Below, in pieces: positions 9,526 to 17,500 of a stretch of 64,000 bases of DNA. The position numbers and the translations under genes are program-made. Source of the DNA: an uncultured Lachnospiraceae bacterium (GTDB lineage: Bacteria; Bacillota; Clostridia; Lachnospirales; Lachnospiraceae); NCBI GenBank assembly GCA_949740725.1, contig CATJIO010000095.1, positions 1-64,000 on the forward strand. The letters are read 5' to 3'. The notes under the pieces are model-generated. The model was given only the letters and a program-made list of their open reading frames with translations, was not told where the DNA came from and searched no databases. Position 1 is the first letter of the stretch; each line of letters starts with the position of its first letter.

Positions 9526-10617
9526 ATGGGAAGATATCCAGCATTAACAATAGGAGATTTATCAATTAAGTATCCGGTGATTCAGGGAGGCATGGGAATT
9601 GGAATCAGCCTTTCCTCTCTGGCAGGTTCTGTGGCTAAGGCTGGAGGTGTGGGGTTGATTTCCACAGCCCAGATTGGATTTCGTGAGCCAGATTTTGATC
9701 ACAATCCTAAGGAAGCGAACCTTAGAGCTATGGAATCAGAGCTAGCCAAGGCAAGGGAGATTGCACCAGAAGGAGTTCTCGGCTTTAATGTCATGGTTGC
9801 TACCAGGGATTATCCGGATTATATAAAAAAAGCGGTAGAGCTTGGTGCAGATGTGATCGTATCTGGCGCCGGGCTTCCGATCAATCTTCCAGAATATGTA
9901 GAGGGAAGCAGGGTGAAAATCGCTCCCATTGTCTCTTCTCCCAAGTCTGCCACCGTGATCTGTAAGATGTGGGATCGGAAATACCAAAGGATGCCGGATT
10001 TTGTGGTGATTGAAGGGCCCTTGGCTGGAGGACATCTGGGTTTTTCCAAAGAAGATTTAGCACTTCTTCGTGCGGACAGGAAGGATACCGATCAGGAATA
10101 TGACCGGGAGGCTTATGATAAAGAGATTTTAGAGACATTGGCTGTGGTAAAGGGGTATGGAGAAAAATATCACTGTTCTATCCCAGTAATCAGTGCAGGA
10201 GGCATTTTCTCCAGAGAGGATATGGCTCACCATATGTCACTTGGTGTGGATGGCGTCCAGGTAGGAACGAGATTCGTCACTACTGAGGAATGTGACGCGC
10301 CGGATCGCTATAAGGAAGCTTATATTCAGGCAGGGAGAGAGGACATTCTCATTGTAAAAAGCCCAGTGGGAATGCCAGGAAGAGCAATCAGTAATCCATT
10401 CCTGGAGAAGGTGGCAAAAGAGCCGGAAAAGATATCCCGCTGCTTCCGTTGCCTGGAGCACTGCAATCCAAGTACAGCTCCTTACTGCATCACCATGGCA
10501 TTGATTCGCGCCGCTTTGGGGGACGTAGAGAATGGGCTGCTGTTTTGTGGATATAATGCCTGGCGTTGCCAGGAGATAGAGACTGTTCCAGAGATTATAA
10601 AGGATCTATGTGAATAA
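9526..10617 (+). CDS. FabK-like / nitronate monooxygenase-family flavoprotein
   Basis: FMN TIM-barrel protein of the nitronate monooxygenase/2-nitropropane dioxygenase family, the superfamily that includes FabK. It has YPVIQGGMGIGIS, EGPLAGGHLGFS with a candidate catalytic His, and VISAGGIFS with GVQVGTRF for FMN phosphate. Beyond FabK it has a cysteine-rich tail (CFRCLEHC ... APYC ... CGYNAWRC), which might bind a metal or cluster. It lies 30 nt after accDA and probably belongs to the fatty-acid operon. Function could be flavin-dependent oxidation or a second enoyl-type reduction; the sequence does not decide. Confidence 0.8.
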   Translation: MGRYPALTIGDLSIKYPVIQGGMGIGISLSSLAGSVAKAGGVGLISTAQIGFREPDFDHNPKEANLRAMESELAKAREIAPEGVLGFNVMVATRDYPDYIKKAVELGADVIVSGAGLPINLPEYVEGSRVKIAPIVSSPKSATVICKMWDRKYQRMPDFVVIEGPLAGGHLGFSKEDLALLRADRKDTDQEYDREAYDKEILETLAVVKGYGEKYHCSIPVISAGGIFSREDMAHHMSLGVDGVQVGTRFVTTEECDAPDRYKEAYIQAGREDILIVKSPVGMPGRAISNPFLEKVAKEPEKISRCFRCLEHCNPSTAPYCITMALIRAALGDVENGLLFCGYNAWRCQEIETVPEIIKDLCE

Positions 10618-10633
10618 AGAAAATACCGAATAG

Positions 10634-10690
10634 AACCCGTTTTCGGATCATAAGATGTAGCGGACTTATGGATCTGGGAGCGGGTTTTTT
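10634..10690 (+). terminator. Terminator-like hairpin ending at the spmA start codon
   Basis: An outer AACCCG/CGGGTT pairing (10634-10639 with 10681-10686) and an inner GATCATAAG / CTTAT-G-GATC stem (10646-10654 with 10665-10674) enclose a short loop. TTTTTT (10685-10690) follows and runs directly into the ATG of spmA. It probably ends the fatty-acid operon. It also holds the only candidate spmA ribosome site (GGGAG). Confidence 0.6.
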
Positions 10691-11353
10691 ATGTTAAATT
10701 ATCTATGGTCGGGAATGCTTTTGCTGGGGATAATCTGGGCGGCGATTCATGGAAGGTTGGATGCAGTAACTCTTGGAATGCTGGAGGGGGCTGGTGATGC
10801 GGTATCTCTGGGGATTACTATGCTAGGAGTGATGGCATTCTGGTGCGGGATTATGGAGATCGGACAGAGATCTGGGCTGGTGGACTGGCTGGCGGAAAAG
10901 ATGGGGCCAGTGCTTCATTTTTTATTTCCAAGGTTAGAAAAGGGAAGTATGGCGGGGAAGTATATTGCGGTGAATATGATTGCTAATATGTTAGGGTTGG
11001 GATCGGCAAGTACCCCAGCCGGTCTGGCGGCATTCCAGGAACTGGATAAACTGGAGGAAGAAAGAAGAAGAATTGAGGAAAAAGAAGAAAAAGTTTATGG
11101 GATTCAAAAAAAACAGAAATTGGTAGGTCAAATTGCTCTGCCAAAAGGAACAGCCAGCAATGAGATGTGTACATTTCTGATTTTGAATATTTCCTCCCTG
11201 CAGTTAATTCCAGTAAATATTATCGCTTATCGGAGCCAATATGGCAGTGATAACCCGGCGGCTATTGTAGGGCCTGCGATTGTGGCGACCATGGCAAGTA
11301 CGCTGGCGGCGGTGGTGTTTTGTAAGGTGATGGATAAAAAGAAGGAAGAATAG
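10691..11353 (+). CDS. spmA: Spore maturation protein A
   Basis: Membrane protein of the nucleoside-recognition/gate family needed in Bacillus for spore core dehydration. The MLNYLWSGMLLLGIIWA start and the NMIANMLGLGSASTPAGL gate motif are characteristic. Several hydrophobic segments are visible, with a charged insertion around residues 118-140. Length 220 is slightly above the usual for SpmA. spmB normally follows immediately but is missing; an SOS cassette begins instead. The start codon abuts a terminator U-tract, so expression may need readthrough or refolding. Confidence 0.9.
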   Translation: MLNYLWSGMLLLGIIWAAIHGRLDAVTLGMLEGAGDAVSLGITMLGVMAFWCGIMEIGQRSGLVDWLAEKMGPVLHFLFPRLEKGSMAGKYIAVNMIANMLGLGSASTPAGLAAFQELDKLEEERRRIEEKEEKVYGIQKKQKLVGQIALPKGTASNEMCTFLILNISSLQLIPVNIIAYRSQYGSDNPAAIVGPAIVATMASTLAAVVFCKVMDKKKEE

Positions 11354-11390
11354 AAATAAAGGCATGATTGGATAAAAAAATTGCTGTAAC

Positions 11391-11412
11391 CAAACAAATG
11401 TTCTGTTATAAT
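11391..11412 (+). promoter_or_regulatory. LexA (SOS) box and -10 of the Y-family polymerase gene
   Basis: CAAACAAATGTTCT (11391-11404) matches the Firmicutes LexA/DinR consensus CGAAC-N4-GTTCG except at two outer positions. TATAAT (11407-11412) begins two bases later, so LexA would cover the promoter. The position, about 75 nt before a translesion polymerase gene, supports SOS control. Confidence 0.75.
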
Positions 11413-11484
11413 GGAATATATTTATGGATATATTATGGGTTCAGGCTGTGTTTGCAGCGAAATTGTAAAAAGGAGGCCCTATAA

Positions 11485-13008
11485 GTGAATGAAAACCATA
11501 TTTATATTGCCATTGACTTGAAATCATTCTATGCGTCGGTTGAATGTTTAGAACGGCAGTTGGATCCACTTACCGCGAATCTTGTGGTGGCAGATGCCCA
11601 ACGGACAGAGAAAACCATCTGCCTTGCAGTATCTCCTTCCCTGAAGGCATACGGTATTCCTGGCAGAGCGAGGATGTTCGAAGTCATTCAGAGGGTAAAG
11701 GAAATAAATACCGAGCGCAGGTTTCAGGCCCCGGGGAGGCGGTTTACCGGCTCCTCTTATCTCACGTCGGAATTGGAAATGCATCCGGAACTGGAGCTGT
11801 CCTATATTATCGCGCCACCCAGAATGGCTTATTATCTGGAGTATAGCACCATAATTTACCACATTTATCTGAAATATATTGCGTCGGAGGATATCCATGT
11901 ATATTCCATTGATGAGGTATTTATGGATGTGACGAATTACCTGAATATCTATGGATTAACTCCAAAGGAACTTGCTTCAAAAATAATTCTGGATGTCCTG
12001 AACAGTACGGGAATAACGGCTACTGCGGGAATCGGCACGAATCTGTATCTATGTAAGGTAGCTATGGATATTGTGGCAAAGCATATTGAGCCGGATATCC
12101 ATGGGGTGCGGATTGCAGAACTCGATGAAATGAGTTATCGGAGACTTTTGTGGAATCATCGCCCCCTTACCGATTTCTGGAGAGTCGGACATGGATACAA
12201 AAAAAAGCTGGAATCTGTCGGGCTGTTTACCATGGGAGATATTGCCCGCTGTTCTCTGGGAGGAGACAATGATTATTACAATGAAGATCTTCTCTATCAT
12301 ATGTTTGGGGTTAATGCAGAGCTTTTGATTGACCACGCGTGGGGATGGGAGCCTACAACTATGGATTTGATTAAATCCTACCAACCGGAAACAAATAGCA
12401 TAAGCTCCGGCCAGGTGCTGCAGTGTCCATACGATGCAGAAAAAGGAAAATTAATTGTACATGAAATGACCGATCTACTTGTTTTGGAACTTGTGGAGAA
12501 AAAGCTGGTGACCGATCAAATGGTTCTCACCATAGGTTATGATATCGATAATCTGTCGGATGACAAGAGGAAAAACAGCTATCAGGGGGAAGTTACAACC
12601 GACCACTATGGGCGTAAGGTTCCAAAACACGCCCATGGGACAGAAAATCTTGTCTGTCGGACATCCTCTGCCCGAATCATCATCAAAGCGGTTATGAAGC
12701 TGTATGACCGGATAATCAATCCGAATCTGTTGATTCGGCGTGTGACTGTCACTGCCAATCATCTGCTTGACGAAACAGAGATGGTTGACGAAACACTTGA
12801 GCAGATGGATTTATTTACGAATTACGCTGAATTGGAGAGGGAGCGGGAAGAGGAGAAAAAGTGGCTTTCCAAAGAGAGAAAATTACAGGAGGCCATGTTG
12901 TCTGTGAAAAAGAAATATGGGAAAAATGCGATTTTAAAGGGTATGAATCTCCAGGAAGGCGCCACCACGATGGAACGCAATCATCAGATTGGAGGACATA
13001 AAGCGTGA
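11485..13008 (+). CDS. Y-family (UmuC/UvrX-like) translesion DNA polymerase
   Basis: Low-fidelity polymerase of the DinB/UmuC superfamily. Metal ligands are present: Asp11 in IAIDLKSFYASVE and Asp143/Glu144 in VYSIDEVFMD, followed by the helix-hairpin region (TATAGIGTNLYLCKVAMD). Length 507 is longer than DinB (about 350-420) and matches the UmuC/UvrX group found in Firmicutes chromosomes and mobile elements. The start is GTG with AGGAGG 8 nt before. The last codons overlap the next gene (GTGA). The upstream LexA box indicates DNA-damage induction. Confidence 0.92.
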   Translation: MNENHIYIAIDLKSFYASVECLERQLDPLTANLVVADAQRTEKTICLAVSPSLKAYGIPGRARMFEVIQRVKEINTERRFQAPGRRFTGSSYLTSELEMHPELELSYIIAPPRMAYYLEYSTIIYHIYLKYIASEDIHVYSIDEVFMDVTNYLNIYGLTPKELASKIILDVLNSTGITATAGIGTNLYLCKVAMDIVAKHIEPDIHGVRIAELDEMSYRRLLWNHRPLTDFWRVGHGYKKKLESVGLFTMGDIARCSLGGDNDYYNEDLLYHMFGVNAELLIDHAWGWEPTTMDLIKSYQPETNSISSGQVLQCPYDAEKGKLIVHEMTDLLVLELVEKKLVTDQMVLTIGYDIDNLSDDKRKNSYQGEVTTDHYGRKVPKHAHGTENLVCRTSSARIIIKAVMKLYDRIINPNLLIRRVTVTANHLLDETEMVDETLEQMDLFTNYAELEREREEEKKWLSKERKLQEAMLSVKKKYGKNAILKGMNLQEGATTMERNHQIGGHKA

Positions 13009-13451
13009 AACCACAAGATGAACATAAATACGATGATATGATGATGCTTCCGCACCATTGCTCAAAAAAGCATCCTCAGATGTCCTTACTTAACCGTGCG
13101 GCACAATTTGCGCCCTTCGCTGCCCTTACCGGACATGATGCCGCGATCCGCGAAACAGCACGTCAGACCGATTCCTTTGTTGAATTGGATGAAAACAGAA
13201 AAAATCAATTAGATAAGCAGCTTTGGATAATTAGGGAAAATCTGAATAAACGACTGGAAATTAAGATTACTTATTTCCTGCCGGATGAAAAAAAGAGTGG
13301 CGGAAGCTACGAAATTCTGTGTGGCAGAGTGAAAAAGATAGACGAATGCCGCCATCAAATCCTTTTTACAGACGGAACAGCCCTCCCTATAGAAAATATC
13401 TTTTCGATTGAGGGAGAGCTATTTAGAAATATGGACTGGTTAGACACATAA
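13005..13451 (+). CDS. YolD-like protein
   Basis: The N-terminal LPHHCSKKHPQMSLLNRAAQFAPFAALTGHDAAIRET is the signature of the YolD-like family, which almost always follows a UmuC-type polymerase gene and is thought to act as its accessory, perhaps in place of UmuD. The GTG start overlaps the polymerase stop by 4 nt, with a GGAGG upstream, so the two are translationally coupled. Length 148. Its 3' end overlaps the convergent small gene by 12 bp. Confidence 0.85.
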   Translation: MKPQDEHKYDDMMMLPHHCSKKHPQMSLLNRAAQFAPFAALTGHDAAIRETARQTDSFVELDENRKNQLDKQLWIIRENLNKRLEIKITYFLPDEKKSGGSYEILCGRVKKIDECRHQILFTDGTALPIENIFSIEGELFRNMDWLDT

Positions 13452-13712
13452 GCGGGAGAGATGCCACTCATGGGCAAAATAGTTATACCAGAGCGTAAAT
13501 GTTTTCCTGCTTCCATGCAGGACTGCGGAACATGAGAAATTTATACCAGATCGGCAGCTGCCTTGATTTTCGGACAGCACTTTATCGATAGTAACGGTAA
13601 TGAGTTCTCCGGTTTTGTCTCGGAAACGGAATCTTATTGGCGTGATTTTTCCGTTTGTGTCTGTGCAGGATATCATCTGCACCGGAATATTAACACACAG
13701 TATGCTTTCCAT
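13440..13712 (-). CDS. Small conserved SOS-linked protein of unknown function
   Basis: A 90-residue protein beginning MESILCVNIPVQMISC with the core DTNGKITPIRFRFRD. I recall similar short proteins beside UmuC/YolD genes in Firmicutes, but know no function. Support for a real gene: AAAAGGAG 8 nt before the ATG, and a near-perfect LexA box 47 bp upstream on its own promoter side. It converges on and overlaps the yolD-like gene by 12 bp. The sequence mixes beta-strand-like stretches with several Cys and Trp residues. Two plus-strand ORFs here are its shadows. Confidence 0.7.
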   Translation of the reverse strand: MESILCVNIPVQMISCTDTNGKITPIRFRFRDKTGELITVTIDKVLSENQGSCRSGINFSCSAVLHGSRKTFTLWYNYFAHEWHLSRLCV

Positions 13713-13758
13713 TCGCTACACTCCTTTTCTATGGCTCTGTATGTGGATCGTAACATAT

Positions 13759-13772
13759 CGAACATATGTTTG
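13759..13772 (-). promoter_or_regulatory. LexA (SOS) box upstream of the small minus-strand gene
   Basis: CGAACATATGTTTG differs at one base from the CGAACATATGTTCG consensus. It lies 47 bp before the minus-strand 90-residue gene and is a better match than the polymerase box. The DUF2232 gene on the other side is about 210 bp away, too far for direct control. Confidence 0.78.
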
Positions 13773-13978
13773 TAAATAGGGGACTAAATACAAATTTAGT
13801 ATTTTATGGAGTATAATTACAGATTCCACATACTGTTTTTCCATGAGCCGCCATGAAATTTCATATTGGCTTGAAATTTTATAGCAGCATCTTTATAATA
13901 AGAGTACAAATAGATTTCCAAGAACACCATAGTAGGAAGAAAATGTAAAAGAGCTGAATTTGGAAGAAGGAGAGCCTT
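13773..13978. other. Intergenic region before the DUF2232 gene
   Basis: AT-rich, no coding potential seen. It contains the inverted repeat ACTAAAT / ATTTAGT (13783-13789 and 13794-13800) and the palindrome ATGAAATTTCAT around 13853. Either could be an operator or a weak hairpin. No convincing -35/-10 pair was found. Confidence 0.4.
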
Positions 13979-14950
13979 ATGAAGCCGCTTAAAATTACAA
14001 CAGGCGCGATGATTACAGCAATTTTTGGGGTAATGCTTTTACTGAACAGGCAGACCGGAGGATTTTTTCAAGAGGTCTTTTTATTTCTGTATCCGATTCC
14101 TATGGTTGCATATGCTGCACAGTACGGCTGGAAAAGCGGTATTCCAGCATTTGCTGCCATGTCTCTTCTTTCTGTACTGCTGGGAAATTTTACCGCGGTT
14201 TTCTACGCAGTGACCCAGGCTTTTATCGGGCTTATATTCGGTGGATGCCTGTATCACAAAGTAGACATGACGAAAACCCTCTTTGTGGTAATGCTGTTGT
14301 CTGCTGTGGTGAATGTTTTTGATATTGCTGTGCTGGGAGCGCTGACTGGATTTGACTTGAATCACGAAGTGGAAGAGATGCAGAGGATGATGAATTCCTT
14401 GTTTGAGCAGTCTGGGATGGTTGTGCCGGAAACTATGTTGACGACAGGTTATCTTAAGCAGATCTTTGCTGTTTCGATGATTGTTTTAGGAGGTGTCCAG
14501 GGATTTCTCGTGTATGAGGTGAGTCTCATGATCCTTCGCAGACTTCGTTTTCCAGTACAGAAGCCGAAATCTGTATTTTTGTACGCTCCGCCTAAGTGGA
14601 CCGGATATGGTGCAATTTTGGCGATGATTCTTTACAGCATAGGGATGACGCGGCCATTTGAACAGGATATGCTGCAGAATGCAGTGTTGACCATCGGCAC
14701 CTTCGGCTACATTTACCTGATTTGCTTTGGGTTTATTGCTATTTTGCTGACGTTAAGGATCTATTGTCCCAGAATAGGATTTTTCCGATTTGTTCTCTGT
14801 GTGGTTGTGCTGTTTCTGTTTCCGCTGCTGGAGATGGCAGCAGGCTTTCTGTATATTGTTAGCCGATATCATCAGTATTTAATTGAACAGTATTCGATGA
14901 TGGGCGAGATTGACAAAAGGGAAAATATGGTGCAAAAGGCACAGCAGTAA
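13979..14950 (+). CDS. DUF2232 (YybS-like) integral membrane protein
   Basis: A 323-residue polytopic membrane protein with roughly eight hydrophobic segments, matching the YybS/DUF2232 family in length and pattern (YPIPMVAYAAQYG near residue 40, then alternating membrane segments to about residue 305). In many Firmicutes it is encoded beside gdpP and rplI; here it stands alone between the SOS cassette and a mannosidase. A GAAGGAGAG site precedes the ATG. Function is unknown; a role in envelope or transport is possible but unsupported here. Confidence 0.7.
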   Translation: MKPLKITTGAMITAIFGVMLLLNRQTGGFFQEVFLFLYPIPMVAYAAQYGWKSGIPAFAAMSLLSVLLGNFTAVFYAVTQAFIGLIFGGCLYHKVDMTKTLFVVMLLSAVVNVFDIAVLGALTGFDLNHEVEEMQRMMNSLFEQSGMVVPETMLTTGYLKQIFAVSMIVLGGVQGFLVYEVSLMILRRLRFPVQKPKSVFLYAPPKWTGYGAILAMILYSIGMTRPFEQDMLQNAVLTIGTFGYIYLICFGFIAILLTLRIYCPRIGFFRFVLCVVVLFLFPLLEMAAGFLYIVSRYHQYLIEQYSMMGEIDKRENMVQKAQQ

Positions 14951-14967
14951 AATTTGCTGTGCCTTTT
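14934..14967. terminator. Bidirectional terminator between DUF2232 gene and beta-mannosidase
   Basis: AAAAGGCACAGCA (14934-14946) pairs perfectly with TGCTGTGCCTTTT (14955-14967) around an 8-nt loop. A/T tracts on both sides make it work for both convergent genes; it overlaps the DUF2232 stop codon. Confidence 0.9.
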
Positions 14968-14974
14968 CCTTATA

Positions 14975-17443
14975 TTACTGTGCAATATCATAAACCGAAG
15001 AGCATCGTATTTCTGCAGCATCGCCTTCTATAATTTCCACTTGATATACACCGGATTCCATATCAAAAAAGTTATCCGACAGTTTGATATCTCCATCGAT
15101 TCCCTCTATCCTCACATTTTTTGCATAGGCGTTAGCAGCTACGGTGAGGAGGCTGCTTTCTCTTGTAAGGGTTAGGTGAGGATTCTGAAATGCATAGTGC
15201 TTAGGCGGCGTGAAGAGACAGCTTCCTTGGGATACCAGCCTATCTTCCGTAAAGAACTGGTAGGACAGATGCATAGTCCGCTCGTTGTATTTGGTAAAGT
15301 CCAGCTTTTCTAGCCATACACCATCCAGAGGGGGAACGGTTACGGAAAATTTTCCTTGTTGCAGGATGTTGCTGTCTGGTTCACGAAGCTGCCATTTCAC
15401 TGTACCGTTGATGGATTCTAGCGTCTCATTGGCTACGTGTAGGCGTGCGCTTTTTTCTATGGGCGCGGGCTCGGCCACACAGAAGGGACGTTCGCTCAGC
15501 TCTCCAATCTCTTCACAGGAGATGAGAACCGGGGCGAACATTTTTTTCTCCGCATAGTGGAGAGCCTTCCACCTGCCGTAGTAATCAATACTGGACCAGG
15601 AGGCCACTGGCCAGACATCGTTCAGCTGCCACACTATTGTCCCCATGCATCTGCCCCGGTGACGCCGGAAATGCTCTACGCCATAGCGAATGGCATCAGC
15701 CTGGAGAAGCTGGGAGGCATACAGCATGTTCTCGAAATCTTTGGGGAATAAATAAGTGGCAGATAAGTAATTCATGATCTTTCCATTGGCGGCGCAGTTT
15801 CTCTGGTGCATTTCCATGGTGCGGGAAAAGATATTCCGCTCATCTGGCAGGGTAAATCTTTCCACGGTCTTTAAGCAGGGGAAGGACTGGAAGCCAAATT
15901 CGGAAAGATAGCGGAAGTAAAATTTCCGATACTCGGTAAATGGCTTGTTTCCGTGCCATACATCCCAGTAGTGGGTATCACCCCGATTTTCGTCACAGGG
16001 ATTGTCGTAATTTCCTCCGGAGGATGGACTGGAGGGCCAGTAGAAGGCAGCTGGATCCTCCTTTTTTAATAGCTTTGGGATAATATACTCAAAAAGCTTG
16101 ATATAATCACACTTCTGCTTTATGGAGGGGGTCCAGTCCTCTTGAATGGTCTGGCTCTCCATCTCATTATTGCCACACCACAGGCCGAGACAGGGGTGAT
16201 GTCGGATTCTTCTCACATTGTCGATAATTTCTTCAGAAATATTTTCTTCAAAATCATCATCCAGCTCATATGAGGCACAGGCGAACATAAAATCCTGCCA
16301 TACCAAAAGCCCTAGCTCGTCACAGAGATCATAAAACCAGTCGTCAGGATAATACCCTCCACCCCAGACACGGATACAGTTGTGATTAGCTGCCGCCGCG
16401 TCGTGTAAAAGCCGCCGGGTCCGTTCTCTGGTCACTCTGGAGAGAAGGTTATCCTCAGGGATATAGTCTGCGCCCATAGCGAAAATCTGGATACCGTTGA
16501 CCTCATGGGCAAAGCGGTTTCCCCAGGTATCCCTGTCCATGTTGACAGAGATGGTGCGAAGGCCGATCTTTCTTGTCCAGACATCCAACGTTTCTCCTGA
16601 TTCTGAGAGGGCAGTGACCACTACCAGGTACAGCGGCTGCTGGCCGTATCCTCTGGGATACCAGAGCATGGGATCCTTTATTTCTATGGAGCATCGCCTT
16701 TCCCCTGGAAGAAATTCCTTTGTGACAGAGTGGCCTTTTGGATCGGTTATGGTTACCGCTAAGGAGATAGAGGCGGTTGGATTCACCTGCTCCAGGTCCG
16801 CTAGAAGGTCAAGGGTAACTAGGCCGGATTCATGGTTTTGAGTGATATAGACAGACTGGATGCGTCCTTCCTTGATGCCTAAGAGGGACACATCCCGAAA
16901 GATTCCTGCATCGGGAAGCCTTGGACCCCAGTCCCAGCCGAACATACAGTGTGCTTTTCTGAGATGGGGAAAACCAGCCATGGCATCAGGAGTACCGCCA
17001 GTATATACTTTTTCATTCTCCTGTCTGATGTACTGTGTGGGGGAGTGAAGCACCACTTTTAAGGTATTTTCTCCCGGGACAAGGAGGGAGAGGACATCAT
17101 ATTCCCAGATCCGGTGCATATTCCAGGCACTGCCGAGACAGTTGCCATTGATATAAATATCAGCCAGGGTATCAATACCGTCGAAACGCAGGATCACCCG
17201 GTCACAGGAAAATAGTTCCTCTTTAGGGATAAAGCTTTGCTCGAAGGAAAAGTCATTTTCCATCAGGGGGAGAAGCTGCAATTCATTGTCGCGGTAATAA
17301 GGATCCGGAATCAGACCTTTTTGCAGCAGGGCATGGTACACAGAGCCAGGTATCTGGGCATGAATCCCTTCTGCTGGCAGTAGACTGGCATCCTTTCCGA
17401 TAATTTTTAGATTCCATTCTCCATTTAACAGGTAATTTTGCAT
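14975..17443 (-). CDS. Beta-mannosidase, glycoside hydrolase family 2
   Basis: Cytoplasmic exo-beta-mannosidase predicted to release mannose from short beta-mannosides. The GH2 order is visible: N-terminal sugar-binding domain (NGEWNLKI, FDGIDTLADIYING, MFGWDWGPRLPDAG), immunoglobulin-like domain, then the TIM barrel with IRVWGGGYY, acid/base Glu427 in LWCGNNEME and candidate nucleophile Glu515 in YLSEFGFQS. No signal peptide. An ATG six codons upstream is in frame, but TGAGGTG sits before the start chosen, giving 822 residues. It lies 57 bp downstream of the MATE gene on the same strand and may share its transcript. Confidence 0.9.
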   Translation of the reverse strand: MQNYLLNGEWNLKIIGKDASLLPAEGIHAQIPGSVYHALLQKGLIPDPYYRDNELQLLPLMENDFSFEQSFIPKEELFSCDRVILRFDGIDTLADIYINGNCLGSAWNMHRIWEYDVLSLLVPGENTLKVVLHSPTQYIRQENEKVYTGGTPDAMAGFPHLRKAHCMFGWDWGPRLPDAGIFRDVSLLGIKEGRIQSVYITQNHESGLVTLDLLADLEQVNPTASISLAVTITDPKGHSVTKEFLPGERRCSIEIKDPMLWYPRGYGQQPLYLVVVTALSESGETLDVWTRKIGLRTISVNMDRDTWGNRFAHEVNGIQIFAMGADYIPEDNLLSRVTRERTRRLLHDAAAANHNCIRVWGGGYYPDDWFYDLCDELGLLVWQDFMFACASYELDDDFEENISEEIIDNVRRIRHHPCLGLWCGNNEMESQTIQEDWTPSIKQKCDYIKLFEYIIPKLLKKEDPAAFYWPSSPSSGGNYDNPCDENRGDTHYWDVWHGNKPFTEYRKFYFRYLSEFGFQSFPCLKTVERFTLPDERNIFSRTMEMHQRNCAANGKIMNYLSATYLFPKDFENMLYASQLLQADAIRYGVEHFRRHRGRCMGTIVWQLNDVWPVASWSSIDYYGRWKALHYAEKKMFAPVLISCEEIGELSERPFCVAEPAPIEKSARLHVANETLESINGTVKWQLREPDSNILQQGKFSVTVPPLDGVWLEKLDFTKYNERTMHLSYQFFTEDRLVSQGSCLFTPPKHYAFQNPHLTLTRESSLLTVAANAYAKNVRIEGIDGDIKLSDNFFDMESGVYQVEIIEGDAAEIRCSSVYDIAQ

Positions 17444-17500
17444 GTACACCTCATTTCTCATTGGTCCATCAGGGCATCAATGTAATAATTTTTTGTGATC

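Noticed and set aside
13563..13775. 70-codon plus-strand ORF
   Set aside because: It is the antisense shadow of the minus-strand SOS gene, has no ribosome site and crosses the LexA box.
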